14,360 bases of DNA from Candidatus Sulfotelmatobacter sp. (lineage in GTDB: Bacteria; Acidobacteriota; Terriglobia; Terriglobales; Acidobacteriaceae), in NCBI GenBank assembly GCA_030037575.1, contig JASHRB010000555.1, positions 1-14,360 on the forward strand, read 5' to 3'. The position numbers and the translations under genes were made by a program. Position 1 is the stretch's first letter; every line of letters begins with the position of its first letter. Positions 7,205 through 14,360 of the stretch are shown here, piece by piece. The notes under the pieces are model-generated. The model did not search any database, was not told the origin of the DNA, and worked only from the letters and a program-made list of their open reading frames with translations.

Positions 7205-7873
7205 CTACTGCGCGATCTGATTTTCCTCTTCGGGGGCGCCGTGGCGGCGCAGGAGCTGAGGCAGGTTCTGTGAGAAGGCCGAGCGCGGCAGAACCATGTC
7301 GCAGCCGACTTCGTGGGCCTTTTGCTTCAGGTCCCCTTGCACGTGCGAGAGGAAGCCGATAATCGACGTGCCCTTCTTTAGCTTCGACTTCAATTTCGGG
7401 ATGAGCGTCAAGGGCTTCGCGTTGGCATTGTTCAGGTCGAAAATGATCAGAGAGGGTTTTTCGTCGCCGTTCTGTTCCATGCGGTCGGCGAGGTCCTTAT
7501 CGGTCTTGACGAATTCGACCTTCACGTTGAGCTTGCGCGCAGTCTCTTGAATCTTGGTGGCGAAGAAGAGATCGTCGACGAAGGCAAAGATGCGCGAGCT
7601 CGAATCTTCCCGCGCCGGCAACGGTTCAGGATCGGCCGGGGGGAAGGGCGTGGGGTAGCCGGGACGGCTGCCGCGCCGGCCCTGGCCATTGCTGCTGCCG
7701 TCGCCGAGAGCCGCGCGATAGCTGTGGTCCATGGGCGCGGTGTATATGCTGTCCTGATTGTGGCGAGCCTGCGGGCCGCGTTGGCGCTGACCGCGCTGAT
7801 TGTTGTGACGGCGTCCGCGACGCCGGCGCCTTCCCCCTCCTCCGCCGGAGGGCCTTCCTGGTCCTGCGTTCAT
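7205..7873 (-). CDS. Arg/Gly-rich tail fused to a receiver-like domain, function unknown
   Basis: A 222-residue protein in two parts. Residues 1-40 are an Arg/Gly/Gln/Asn-rich tail (GGGGRRRRRGRRHNNQRGQR and more), strongly basic, low in complexity and likely disordered, resembling RNA-binding RGG tails. Residues 41-92 are a Pro/Gly-rich linker. Residues 93-211 have the alternating strand/helix order of a CheY-type receiver: RIFAFVDDLF (D100, D101), a helix, VKVEFV, PSLIIFDLNN (D146 at the phospho-acceptor place), TSIIGFLSHV (S176 at the Thr/Ser place), then DMVLPRSAF, where R197 stands where receivers have the invariant lysine. It is therefore receiver-like but probably degenerate in signalling. 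The start at 7873 has AGAGGA only 2 nt upstream; a four-codon minicistron may couple translation. A -10-like TATAAC is at 7913-7918. No kinase gene is nearby. The fold call is from pattern only. Confidence 0.82.
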   Translation of the reverse strand: MNAGPGRPSGGGGGRRRRRGRRHNNQRGQRQRGPQARHNQDSIYTAPMDHSYRAALGDGSSNGQGRRGSRPGYPTPFPPADPEPLPAREDSSSRIFAFVDDLFFATKIQETARKLNVKVEFVKTDKDLADRMEQNGDEKPSLIIFDLNNANAKPLTLIPKLKSKLKKGTSIIGFLSHVQGDLKQKAHEVGCDMVLPRSAFSQNLPQLLRRHGAPEEENQIAQ

Positions 7874-7893
7874 AGTCCTCTCATAACTGCTCC
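7870..7893 (-). promoter_or_regulatory. Possible minicistron overlapping the start of the RG/receiver-like gene
   Basis: On the minus strand GGAG (7893-7890) is followed, 5 nt on, by ATG AGA GGA CTA TGA (7884-7870). The TGA overlaps the ATG of the main gene in an ATGA junction. The main gene's own Shine-Dalgarno is too close to its ATG, so a terminating ribosome could restart there. This is a suggestion from spacing only. Confidence 0.3.
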
Positions 7894-8512
7894 GGAATTG
7901 TGAATCGACAGTGTTATAGAATTCCGCGATCTAGAGTTTCCCGTTGGTTGCTGCCGAGTCGGCCTGCGTTGGCGCCATTTCCCGCTTCACTGCTCGCGCT
8001 TTTCTCGAAGATTTTCTCCCCGGAGTCTGGGGCAGCTTCTGCCAACGCGAGCAGGCCTTATTCGATCGAATGCCAACGAACCTCACTTGAACGGCTTTTA
8101 CGCGACCGACCTCCGGGGGCAGGGTGCAGTGGCCAGCGCAACCGCGGTCGTCCATTCACTGATGAAACAAACTCGTACTCCAAGAAAAGATGCAAGCAAT
8201 TCGCGCCAGTTTCAGTTTTGTCCGTTGTCGGAATCCATCGCGCCGCCGGGATCGGCCTGGGGCGCGGAAGGCCTACGCGGGAACGAGGCCAATGAGAACG
8301 AAGTAATGGTAACCCTTTCGCGCAGGAACGCGCAAGAGGCAAAGTGGGCGCCATTTTGCACAGGAGGACATGACTGGCGGGGCGGTCGCATCGGCCGTTT
8401 TGGTGGATCTCGCATGAAATCCTTCGCCCCGCGGCTTTGCCGCCCAAGAAAGGGGTTTAGCGGAAAGCGCGCGCGGAGCTTCGGGACGACGGGGTTTGGC
8501 AGGCAGCCATCT
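7874..8512. other. 639-bp region without a convincing gene
   Basis: Open frames here are short, lack ribosome sites and are rich in Arg, Ser, Cys and Trp, like shadow frames. The right part (near 7913-7918) holds a -10-like TATAAC for the receiver-like gene, and a stem-loop lies at 8427-8455. I see no tRNA, no conserved RNA and no repeats across the rest. It may hold gene debris too decayed to read, or an unknown RNA. Confidence 0.5.
8427..8455 (-). terminator. GC-rich stem-loop after the S53 peptidase gene
   Basis: GCGGC-TTT-GCCGC (8431-8443), enclosed by CCCC (8427-8430) and GGGG (8452-8455), can form a two-part stem about 58 bp beyond the peptidase stop. No U-run follows on the minus strand, so its role as a terminator is uncertain. 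Confidence 0.3.
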
Positions 8513-11500
8513 TCATGACTGCGCCGACACGTCCAAGGTGATGGTAATGTGGTTCGTGAGTGGGACGGCACCGCCGGTGGTTGCGTTAATGGTGATCGAA
8601 TAACTGCCGGGCGGCGTTCCCGCATTCTGCAAGCTGCTCGAACCGGTGCCGCTACTCTTGCTGCCGCCGCAGGAGCCTAGCCACAAAGTGGAGCATCCGA
8701 GAACAATCACCAGGCCCAGCATGCGCACGGCGCGCCTGTTCGGACGCACCAACACGATCCCCAACAATCCCGGCAGCAGTACGGCATACAAAATTGGACT
8801 GCGGCCCAGCGATGGGCGCTCCAACTGGGAAGTCACCGGCGTGGTCACCAAACTGACGGTCACCGTGTCGGCATTCGTCGGCTGGTTGTTATTTGAAACT
8901 TGGCACGCGATTTCGGCGCTGGCCGGAATCCCCGAACAGCTATAGGTAAGCGGCACCACGGTGGTGTTGTTGCTAGCAACGAATCCGTTCTTGCCGTTCA
9001 CGGTAACCTGAACGCTGGCGGTACCGCCGACACCGACCGGGAACGTTGTGGCGGTTGTGGAAAGCGTAAAACTCTCCGTTGTCTTCGTTACGGTGAGGCT
9101 GACGGCGGTTGACGCCACCGCGCCGCCACTGGTGCCAGTGACGGTAACGGTTTGCGCTCCTGAGGGCAGCGCCATGTTGGGGGTAGTGGCGATGGTCAGG
9201 GTCACCGTTGAAGGAGTGCTGGGATTGCCGCTCAGCGAAACCGGGCCGGCAGAACTGAAACTGCAAGTCGCACCCGCAGGAAGACCGGAGGGGCAGGTGA
9301 GCGTGACCGCACCGGTGAACCCGCTCACCGGCGTAATGGAAATGGTCGTCGAGGCGTTTTGGCCGGCTGAAGCGGTAAGGCTCGACGGGGTTGCCGACAT
9401 GGTGTACGGCTGGATAACGGTGATGGTTTCAGGGTTCGATGGCGCCGCCGACGGCAGAGTGTTCGTATCCCCGTCGTAGACGGCGGTCACAACGTTTGTG
9501 CCGACCGGGAGAGAAGTCGTGGTGAAAGTCACGGTACCGGCGGACGCGCTGAAAGAGTTTAGCAAGGCATTTCCGATCGGGGTTGCGGCGGCTCCGTTCA
9601 GCGAAGTCGAAAAGCTTACTCCGCCGATCGAACTCGAAGGCGTAACGGTGGCCTTGAAGGCAACGCTTGCGCCCTCGAAGACGCTGGCAGCAGAAGTGGT
9701 GGAAATCACGATTGTGGCGCCCGTAGAGGTGCGTGAAGCTGCCCAGGCAACCGCCAGCTTGTCGAGATCGACCGAGCCAAGGCCGTTGACGAGGTTGTAG
9801 CCGGTTTTCGCGTCAGCAGGAGAACTGCTAAAGCCGGCGACTCCACCTGAGGGGCAGATGAACCCACTCGGTTGACCCGAGGGAGTGCCGGGCTGGCAAT
9901 AGACATCGTTTTCGCCGCTCGTAATGTTGTGGAACGCATCGTTGGTTGTGTGGGCTGCGGCAAGGCTATAAAGCGTGGGATTAATATTGCCCAAGCCGGC
10001 ACTGTCCAGATACTGATTCACCAGAGTGATCATTCCCGCGAAGATCGGAGAGGAAGCCGAGGTTCCTCCGACCAGGGAAAAGTTGGTGTCGACGGCGGTG
10101 GCAATTCCGCTGGCACAGCTGCTGCTGGTATCAGTGCCGCTTTCGGTGAGCGCATACATCGGCGTGCAGATGATGTAACCGGGATAATTGGGAGAGGCAA
10201 GCAGCGAAACATCGGGCACGAGGCGAGTGTTGGCTACTCCGGAAATCGAGATCGTCTGCCAGGTGGGTCGCGGGAAGCCAGCCTCGCATATTCCCTCCGT
10301 AGTTTCGGTGGCGCAGTTGCTAACCCCGCCACCCCCTGCGGAGATCCAAACATCCTGCTGTGCAGTGGATGCGGATGTGATGTCAACCCAGCCGCTTACC
10401 GCGGAGGACCCTCCCTGAGTGCAGAACTCATTGGTTGGCTCGCTTTGACAAGCTTGGGCAAAAGCCACGTCGTCGTTCCATGCGACTTCCTGGCCGATGA
10501 GTGTGCTGAGCGCGGAGCCGCCGTTGGCACCGTTGGTCGTCCAGAACGTAGATGTGAAGTCCTGCAAGGGTATTGCGGTGCCGCCAACTCCCGTGACGTA
10601 CTGGCTACTGGCAGGATAGTTGACCCCCTCCCCGCCCACCGCCCCCTCGTAAGGCGGATTCTCTTCGTTGTTCGGCGGGGCGTTGTCGCAGGCGAACGCG
10701 CCGCTGTCGCCGGCGGAGTTCATAAAGGTTATGCCTTCGGTGTTGGCCTGTTCAAGTTCCGACTCGAGAGATTCGGTTTCCTCCTCGCAGAGACCGTAGC
10801 TCATGCTCATGACGGGAGCGACAGCGTTATCGATGGCGTACTGCAGTGATTCGTCAACGCCGCCTGCGGTCTCCTCAGAGTTAATCGGCGCATTCACGAA
10901 GATAATCTGCGCATTGCGGGCTGTGGCGCCGGACCATTCGAGGTCGAGGTCGGCTTCTATAATGTCGCCCGATGAGACACCGTAATCGGTGCCGACCAGA
11001 ATGTATTCAAAATTCGCCGTATCGCACGGCTCGACGACGATTCCGCTCGAATTTGTGGAACAGACATTGCTCCCCGTGGTGGGGATGGTTGAAAAGCCAA
11101 AGCCGGAGCGAAAATCGTTGATGTCGGCAAGATAGACGTCGGTTTGTCCGATGATGGCCAGCTGCTGCCCGGTGCCGTCGATGGCTGGGCTCGAGCTGTA
11201 GAGCGCGTTGATGTCGTAGAGAGTCGCTACATCGCCCGGGGCGAGGAAGTAATCGGTAGTGCCGTCAATCGTCGTGGTGTAGTGAGGATGCGGACCCGGC
11301 GTGGCGCGGACATACATGGGCTTAAAGCGGAAATTGTGAAGTCCGCGAATAGAGACGATGACGCCGTTGAGCGCGGCCGGAATCTGAACGGGAGTGGCGT
11401 TGGCGATGTGCATGTCGCCGTTGACGTTGTAGCGGTGAATCTCGGTGTTGAAAGCACTTTCAATTTGGGACGCCGTGCCGCTGAAAATGATCACGTTGCG

Positions 11501-11890
11501 TCCGCGGGCAACTTTCAGAACGGTGAAACCTTGCGATTGGAGCCAAACGCCGATCTTGCTCATGTCGGACTGGCTGAGGCCGAAGCGGGCGGCGTATTGC
11601 TCGGGAGTGAGCCACTGGTGATAGTTGGGCGAATTGCGATCCTGGAGCTCGGTCAGAAACGAGTTGAGCGCGGCCTGCTGGCTGGCCGAGGGCGCGGCGT
11701 AAAGCAGGACGTAGGGAAAAGGCAGCGAGGACTCAACCGCACCTTGATCGTATTGCGGCTTGGCTAGGGGATGAACGCTGTGGGCTAAGGTGACCTTCTG
11801 GGCTGGATCGATGGGGCCCGCAATGCGGTCGGCCTGAGCGAGACACAACTGCGGGACGAAAAGCAACAAGAGAAGCTTCCCTAGACGCAT
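8513..11890 (-). CDS. Secreted S53 (sedolisin/pro-kumamolisin) peptidase with Ig-like repeats and C-terminal hydrophobic hairpin
   Basis: A 1125-residue exported serine-carboxyl endopeptidase of the acid-active sedolisin family. Residues 1-19 are the signal peptide. Residues about 35-195 are the pro-kumamolisin activation domain (NYHQWLTPEQYAARFGL). The catalytic domain runs about 215-715: E312 and D316 in IIEADLDLEW, the oxyanion aspartate D395 in NSAGDSGA, and the nucleophile S611 in VGGTSASSPIFAG. Calcium-site elements follow (HNITSGEND and GYNLVNGLGSVD). Residues 726-826 and 830-935 are two Ig-like domains. A third starts at about 940 but is interrupted at 1023-1090 by two hydrophobic segments and a GSCGG stretch, then ends with GSYSITINA and ITITLDV. 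Start: GGAG lies 7 nt before the ATG. A promoter is visible at 11940-11968. The protein is probably held at the surface and then digests external protein. It is divergent from the cytochrome-dehydrogenase gene. Confidence 0.95.
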   Translation of the reverse strand: MRLGKLLLLLFVPQLCLAQADRIAGPIDPAQKVTLAHSVHPLAKPQYDQGAVESSLPFPYVLLYAAPSASQQAALNSFLTELQDRNSPNYHQWLTPEQYAARFGLSQSDMSKIGVWLQSQGFTVLKVARGRNVIIFSGTASQIESAFNTEIHRYNVNGDMHIANATPVQIPAALNGVIVSIRGLHNFRFKPMYVRATPGPHPHYTTTIDGTTDYFLAPGDVATLYDINALYSSSPAIDGTGQQLAIIGQTDVYLADINDFRSGFGFSTIPTTGSNVCSTNSSGIVVEPCDTANFEYILVGTDYGVSSGDIIEADLDLEWSGATARNAQIIFVNAPINSEETAGGVDESLQYAIDNAVAPVMSMSYGLCEEETESLESELEQANTEGITFMNSAGDSGAFACDNAPPNNEENPPYEGAVGGEGVNYPASSQYVTGVGGTAIPLQDFTSTFWTTNGANGGSALSTLIGQEVAWNDDVAFAQACQSEPTNEFCTQGGSSAVSGWVDITSASTAQQDVWISAGGGGVSNCATETTEGICEAGFPRPTWQTISISGVANTRLVPDVSLLASPNYPGYIICTPMYALTESGTDTSSSCASGIATAVDTNFSLVGGTSASSPIFAGMITLVNQYLDSAGLGNINPTLYSLAAAHTTNDAFHNITSGENDVYCQPGTPSGQPSGFICPSGGVAGFSSSPADAKTGYNLVNGLGSVDLDKLAVAWAASRTSTGATIVISTTSAASVFEGASVAFKATVTPSSSIGGVSFSTSLNGAAATPIGNALLNSFSASAGTVTFTTTSLPVGTNVVTAVYDGDTNTLPSAAPSNPETITVIQPYTMSATPSSLTASAGQNASTTISITPVSGFTGAVTLTCPSGLPAGATCSFSSAGPVSLSGNPSTPSTVTLTIATTPNMALPSGAQTVTVTGTSGGAVASTAVSLTVTKTTESFTLSTTATTFPVGVGGTASVQVTVNGKNGFVASNNTTVVPLTYSCSGIPASAEIACQVSNNNQPTNADTVTVSLVTTPVTSQLERPSLGRSPILYAVLLPGLLGIVLVRPNRRAVRMLGLVIVLGCSTLWLGSCGGSKSSGTGSSSLQNAGTPPGSYSITINATTGGAVPLTNHITITLDVSAQS

Positions 11891-11939
11891 TGAAATGCTC
11901 CGTGGCGATCAAGGTTTTGGTGCTTTGGGTGTTCTTTAG

Positions 11940-11968
11940 CTTATACGGCTTTCTACTGCTCTGATCAA
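11940..11968 (-). promoter_or_regulatory. Sigma-70-type promoter of the S53 peptidase gene
   Basis: On the minus strand TTGATC (11968-11963) and TATAAG (11945-11940) are separated by exactly 17 bp. Transcription would start near 11933, giving a leader of about 43 nt to the ATG at 11890. Confidence 0.55.
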
Positions 11969-12050
11969 GTCCGACAGCGTCCAGGCTGTGTAGCTCTGAA
12001 TAAACCTACAACCCGGGAGCGCGGGATTAGTTGCGGCTGCACATATCGGT

Positions 12051-12085
12051 GGGTAACATGGCGACCCGCCGCGCAACAGTTACCC
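12051..12085. repeat. GGGTAAC / GTTACCC inverted repeat in the divergent region
   Basis: Perfect 7-bp arms at 12051-12057 and 12079-12085 with a 21-bp spacer. The arm centres are about 28 bp apart, close to three helical turns, which would suit a dimeric regulator, or a long-looped RNA hairpin. No other copy was noticed in the window. Confidence 0.4.
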
Positions 12086-12283
12086 CGCCCGCTGCCCCGC
12101 AGCATTGGGTGAGATCCCCGGTCCCGCCGTAAAAGCGCGGGCTTGGGCAGGATGCCAGGTGGCAGAAAGGCTGGTTACTGCTCCGCGAGGGGCGGAAGAG
12201 GCATGGGCGAGCGCCTGGTGGCAATCGGCGGCGACGGCATCCAGGCTCAGGTAAAATTGCAGACGCTGAATAGAAAGGACTTT

Positions 12284-13942
12284 ATGCGCCGATTCGCAAA
12301 ATCTTGCACTCTGGTTGCAGCCGCAGCTCTCATAGTCCCTACAATTCTGTTTGCCGATGACACCAATTTTCACAACGCGCCGGATTCGGCGCAAAAAATG
12401 AAAAATCCATACCAAGGAAGCAGCGCCGCGGCGCAGGCGGGCAAAACCGTGTACGCACGGAATTGCCTCTCCTGTCACGGCAAGGCGGGTAAGGGTACGG
12501 GTAACGTACCGTCGTTGGTGGACGGAAAACTCACTTCCGTGGCGTCGGGCGAAGTGTTCTGGTTCATCACCAAAGGCGACAAAGACAACGGCATGCCTTC
12601 CTGGGCGCAACTGCCTGCAAAAGAGCGCTGGCAGGTTGTGACCTACGTCCAGACCAGCCTGCCACTTGCGGGATCGCAGCAGGGCAGCAGAGTGGCACCG
12701 GCAGACACCAACACCTCGAAGCTGCAAGCACCGCCGCCGAAACCGCCGTTTACCGATTTCCGCTACGAGGAGCCCGGACAGGTGCGCAAGATCACGGTAA
12801 ATGATTTGCCCCAGCCGTATGCGACTCACTCGGCCGAGAATGCCCCCCAAGTTGTGGCGCGTCCGGAGAACGCGTGGCCGATTGCTCCCCCGGGATTCAA
12901 GGTGGGACTTTACGCTGCCGGTCTCGACAATCCCCGCACCCTGATCACCGCCCCGAATGGAGACATCTTTCTGGCCGAGAGCGAACCCGGAGACATTCGG
13001 GTCTTTCGCGGAATGACCAGCGAGGGGAAGCCCGAGCTGTCTTCAATTTTTGCCGGCGGGTTGAAACGTCCTTACGGCATTGCCTTCTATCCTCCCGGGC
13101 CTGATCCCCGGTGGGTGTACATCGGCACGACGATGGAACTGCTTCGATTTCCTTATCACAACGGAGATGTGAAGGCCAGCGGAGGGCCAGAGGACATCGC
13201 CGACCTTCCCGGTCCGGGCGGGCACTGGACGCGCGCCGTGGCGTTTTCGAAAGACGGCAAAGAGCTGTTTGTGGCGGACGGCTCGGGGTCGAATGTCGAC
13301 GATCCCGATACACACCCCGATGAGAAAAATCGCGCCGATATTCTGGTTTGCGATCCGACGAATTGCCATCTGAGCGTGTATGCCTCTGGCATTCGCAACG
13401 CCGGCGGAGGAATTGCGGTTGATCCTGAGACCGGCGAACTGTGGTGCTCGGTGAACGAACGAGACGCGCTCGGAGACAATCTGGTTCCCGATTACATTAC
13501 GCACGTGCAGGAAGGCGGATTCTACGGCTGGCCCTGGTGGTATATGGGCGGCCACCAGGATCCACGGCACGCGGGCAAGCATCCGGAATTGAAAGACAAG
13601 GTGATCGTGCCGGACGTATTGCTGCAACCGCACAATGCGTCACTGGAGCTCACGTTTTATGAGGGAGGGCAACTTCCCGCGGAGTACAAGGGAGACATTT
13701 TCGCCTCCGAGCACGGATCTTGGAACAAAGCAGTGCGTGCGGGCTATGAGGTCATTCGCGTGCCGCTGCATCAGAACGGTGACGCCAGCGGCGAATACGA
13801 AGACTTCGTCACTGGTTTTGTGTTGCCGGATGGCAACGCGTGGGGGCGTCCGGTGGGGATTACGGTGGCGCCCGATGGATCGTTGCTGGTGAGCGACGAT
13901 GGATCGAACTCGATCTGGCGGGTGAGCTACACGGGGAAATAG
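12284..13942 (+). CDS. Exported cytochrome c fused to sorbosone/PQQ-type sugar dehydrogenase
   Basis: A 552-residue periplasmic oxidoreductase expected to oxidise a sugar or aldehyde with PQQ and pass electrons to its own heme. Residues 1-24 are a signal peptide. Residues 45-126 form a class I cytochrome c: CLSCH (C61, C64, H65) binds heme, and M104 in NGMPSWAQL is the likely sixth ligand. A Pro-rich linker follows. Residues about 200-552 are a beta-propeller of the glucose/sorbosone dehydrogenase family, with FLAESEPGDI, GGHWTRAVAFS (H314, candidate catalytic base), SGIRNAGG (R371, candidate PQQ contact) and the family hallmark NERDALGDNL.PDYITHVQ plus GGFYGWPWWY. Start: GAAAGGAC lies 4 nt before ATG 12284, and the signal peptide begins there. 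PQQ use is inferred from the family; no pqq genes are in the window. It is divergent from the S53 peptidase and ends 54 bp from a convergent permease gene. Confidence 0.94.
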   Translation: MRRFAKSCTLVAAAALIVPTILFADDTNFHNAPDSAQKMKNPYQGSSAAAQAGKTVYARNCLSCHGKAGKGTGNVPSLVDGKLTSVASGEVFWFITKGDKDNGMPSWAQLPAKERWQVVTYVQTSLPLAGSQQGSRVAPADTNTSKLQAPPPKPPFTDFRYEEPGQVRKITVNDLPQPYATHSAENAPQVVARPENAWPIAPPGFKVGLYAAGLDNPRTLITAPNGDIFLAESEPGDIRVFRGMTSEGKPELSSIFAGGLKRPYGIAFYPPGPDPRWVYIGTTMELLRFPYHNGDVKASGGPEDIADLPGPGGHWTRAVAFSKDGKELFVADGSGSNVDDPDTHPDEKNRADILVCDPTNCHLSVYASGIRNAGGGIAVDPETGELWCSVNERDALGDNLVPDYITHVQEGGFYGWPWWYMGGHQDPRHAGKHPELKDKVIVPDVLLQPHNASLELTFYEGGQLPAEYKGDIFASEHGSWNKAVRAGYEVIRVPLHQNGDASGEYEDFVTGFVLPDGNAWGRPVGITVAPDGSLLVSDDGSNSIWRVSYTGK

Positions 13943-13996
13943 GGGTCGCGAAACGGTTCGGTGGCGGTGTGGTTGCGTTGCTCGTGGCCTCGCGGG

Positions 13997-14360
13997 TTAC
14001 TCCTCGCGCAAGGCGGACACGGGATCGAGCGCCGCCGCGCGGCGCGCCGGCAGCCATGACGCCAGCGCGGCGATCATTAAGAATAGGATCGCCATGGCCG
14101 CGAACGTCGCCGGGTCGGTGGCCCGGACGCCGACCAGCATCGCCGTCATCAACCGCGTGAGCCCAAATGCGGCGATCAGTCCGGCGCAGATGCCGATTAC
14201 GCTCAGGCGAAATCCTTGGCCAACCACGAGCTGAAAAATTTTGGCCGGTGCTGCGCCCATGGTCATGCGCACGCCGATCTCGGGCGTGCGCTGCCGGACC
14301 GTAGTGGAAAGCACTCCGTACAGGCCAACGCCGGCGAGCAATCCCGCGATCAACGCAAAG
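13997..14360 (-). CDS. FtsX/MacB-type ABC transporter permease, C-terminal end (cut by window edge)
   Basis: The last 120 residues of an inner-membrane permease of the MacB/FtsX type; the gene continues beyond the right edge. Three hydrophobic segments are visible: FALIAGLLAGVGLYGVL, LSVIGICAGLIAAFGL and TFAAMAILFLMIAALASWL. Between the first two lies the cytoplasmic signature RQRTPEIGVRMTMGAAP, and the protein ends LPARRAAALDPVSALREE, the usual end of acidobacterial macrolide-export-like/ADOP permeases. Such proteins work with a MacB-like ATPase and drive mechanical work on periplasmic substrates rather than classical transport. The ATPase would lie outside the window, so the substrate cannot be guessed. 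The gene is convergent with the dehydrogenase, with a 54-bp gap that holds no obvious terminator. Confidence 0.93.
   Translation of the reverse strand, partial: FALIAGLLAGVGLYGVLSTTVRQRTPEIGVRMTMGAAPAKIFQLVVGQGFRLSVIGICAGLIAAFGLTRLMTAMLVGVRATDPATFAAMAILFLMIAALASWLPARRAAALDPVSALREE

Larger units (their letters stand above)
11891..12283. other. Divergent intergenic region between S53 peptidase and cytochrome-dehydrogenase genes
   Basis: This 393-bp stretch holds the peptidase promoter on the minus strand and an inverted repeat at 12051-12085. For the plus-strand gene I see only a TAAAAT (12252-12257) without a matching -35, so its promoter is unclear. The frame of the plus-strand gene stays open back to 12143, but that part does not look coding. 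I checked for cobalamin and TPP riboswitch boxes and found no convincing match. Confidence 0.5.

Noticed and set aside
8058..8518. Frames of 129 (minus) and 143 (plus) residues in the large gap
   Set aside because: They overlap each other on opposite strands, have no ribosome sites and show an Arg/Ser/Cys/Trp-rich make-up without any known motif.
9872..10849. 325-residue plus-strand open frame, and the frame at 9048-9479
   Set aside because: Both lie antisense to the S53 peptidase, which has clear catalytic motifs. They are products of high GC and codon bias.
12040..12250. Riboswitch-like sequence (GGGTGAGATCCCC and nearby stems)
   Set aside because: The TPP box partners and the cobalamin GCCACTG box are missing on both strands.
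12143..12283. N-terminal extension of the cytochrome c-dehydrogenase frame
   Set aside because: The signal peptide begins at 12284 right after a strong GAAAGGAC ribosome site. The extension is Gly/Arg-rich and would bury the signal.
12080..12850. 256-residue minus-strand frame, and 13043-13633 minus
   Set aside because: Antisense to the cytochrome c-dehydrogenase fusion, which has heme and propeller motifs. No domain is visible in the minus-strand products.

Overview
The window is a GC-rich stretch of a bacterial chromosome. The gene content points to an Acidobacteriota genome (Terriglobia/Koribacter-like). This is inferred from the mix of families and was not tested by phylogeny. The clues are a very long secreted S53 peptidase with Ig-like repeats and a C-terminal hydrophobic hairpin, an FtsX/MacB-type permease, a small TonB-C-like exported protein, a cytochrome c / sorbosone-dehydrogenase fusion and an M28 peptidase with a PA-type insert. 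There is no CRISPR array, insertion sequence, tRNA or rRNA that I can see.

Layout. Positions 1-4060 are all on the minus strand: an exported M28 metallopeptidase (cut by the left edge), a cytoplasmic CxxC redoxin, a frameshifted TonB-C-like gene and mutY. After a spacer of about 490 bp with a good promoter and a perfect leader hairpin, the plus strand carries a small helical protein whose stop overlaps the GTG start of a lipoprotein RlpA (septal/peptidoglycan enzyme with a SPOR domain). A decayed DUF4239-like membrane-protein gene with three frame breaks follows, then an intact HIT-family hydrolase. From 7205 to 11890 the minus strand carries an unusual protein with an Arg/Gly-rich tail and a receiver-like domain, a 639-bp gap without a convincing gene, and the 1125-residue sedolisin. 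Divergent from the sedolisin is an exported cytochrome c-sorbosone/glucose dehydrogenase fusion. The right edge cuts a minus-strand ABC transporter permease.

How the parts relate. Most intact genes act in or beyond the cell envelope: two secreted peptidases, a periplasmic PQQ-type dehydrogenase, RlpA and the permease. This suits a heterotroph that degrades polymers. MutY, HIT and the redoxin are housekeeping. Apart from the coupled small-ORF/rlpA pair, I see no multi-gene system. The most interesting signals are the RG-tail/pseudo-receiver protein with a possible four-codon minicistron at its start, the hydrophobic hairpin inserted inside an Ig-like repeat of the peptidase, and two neighbouring genes in visible decay.
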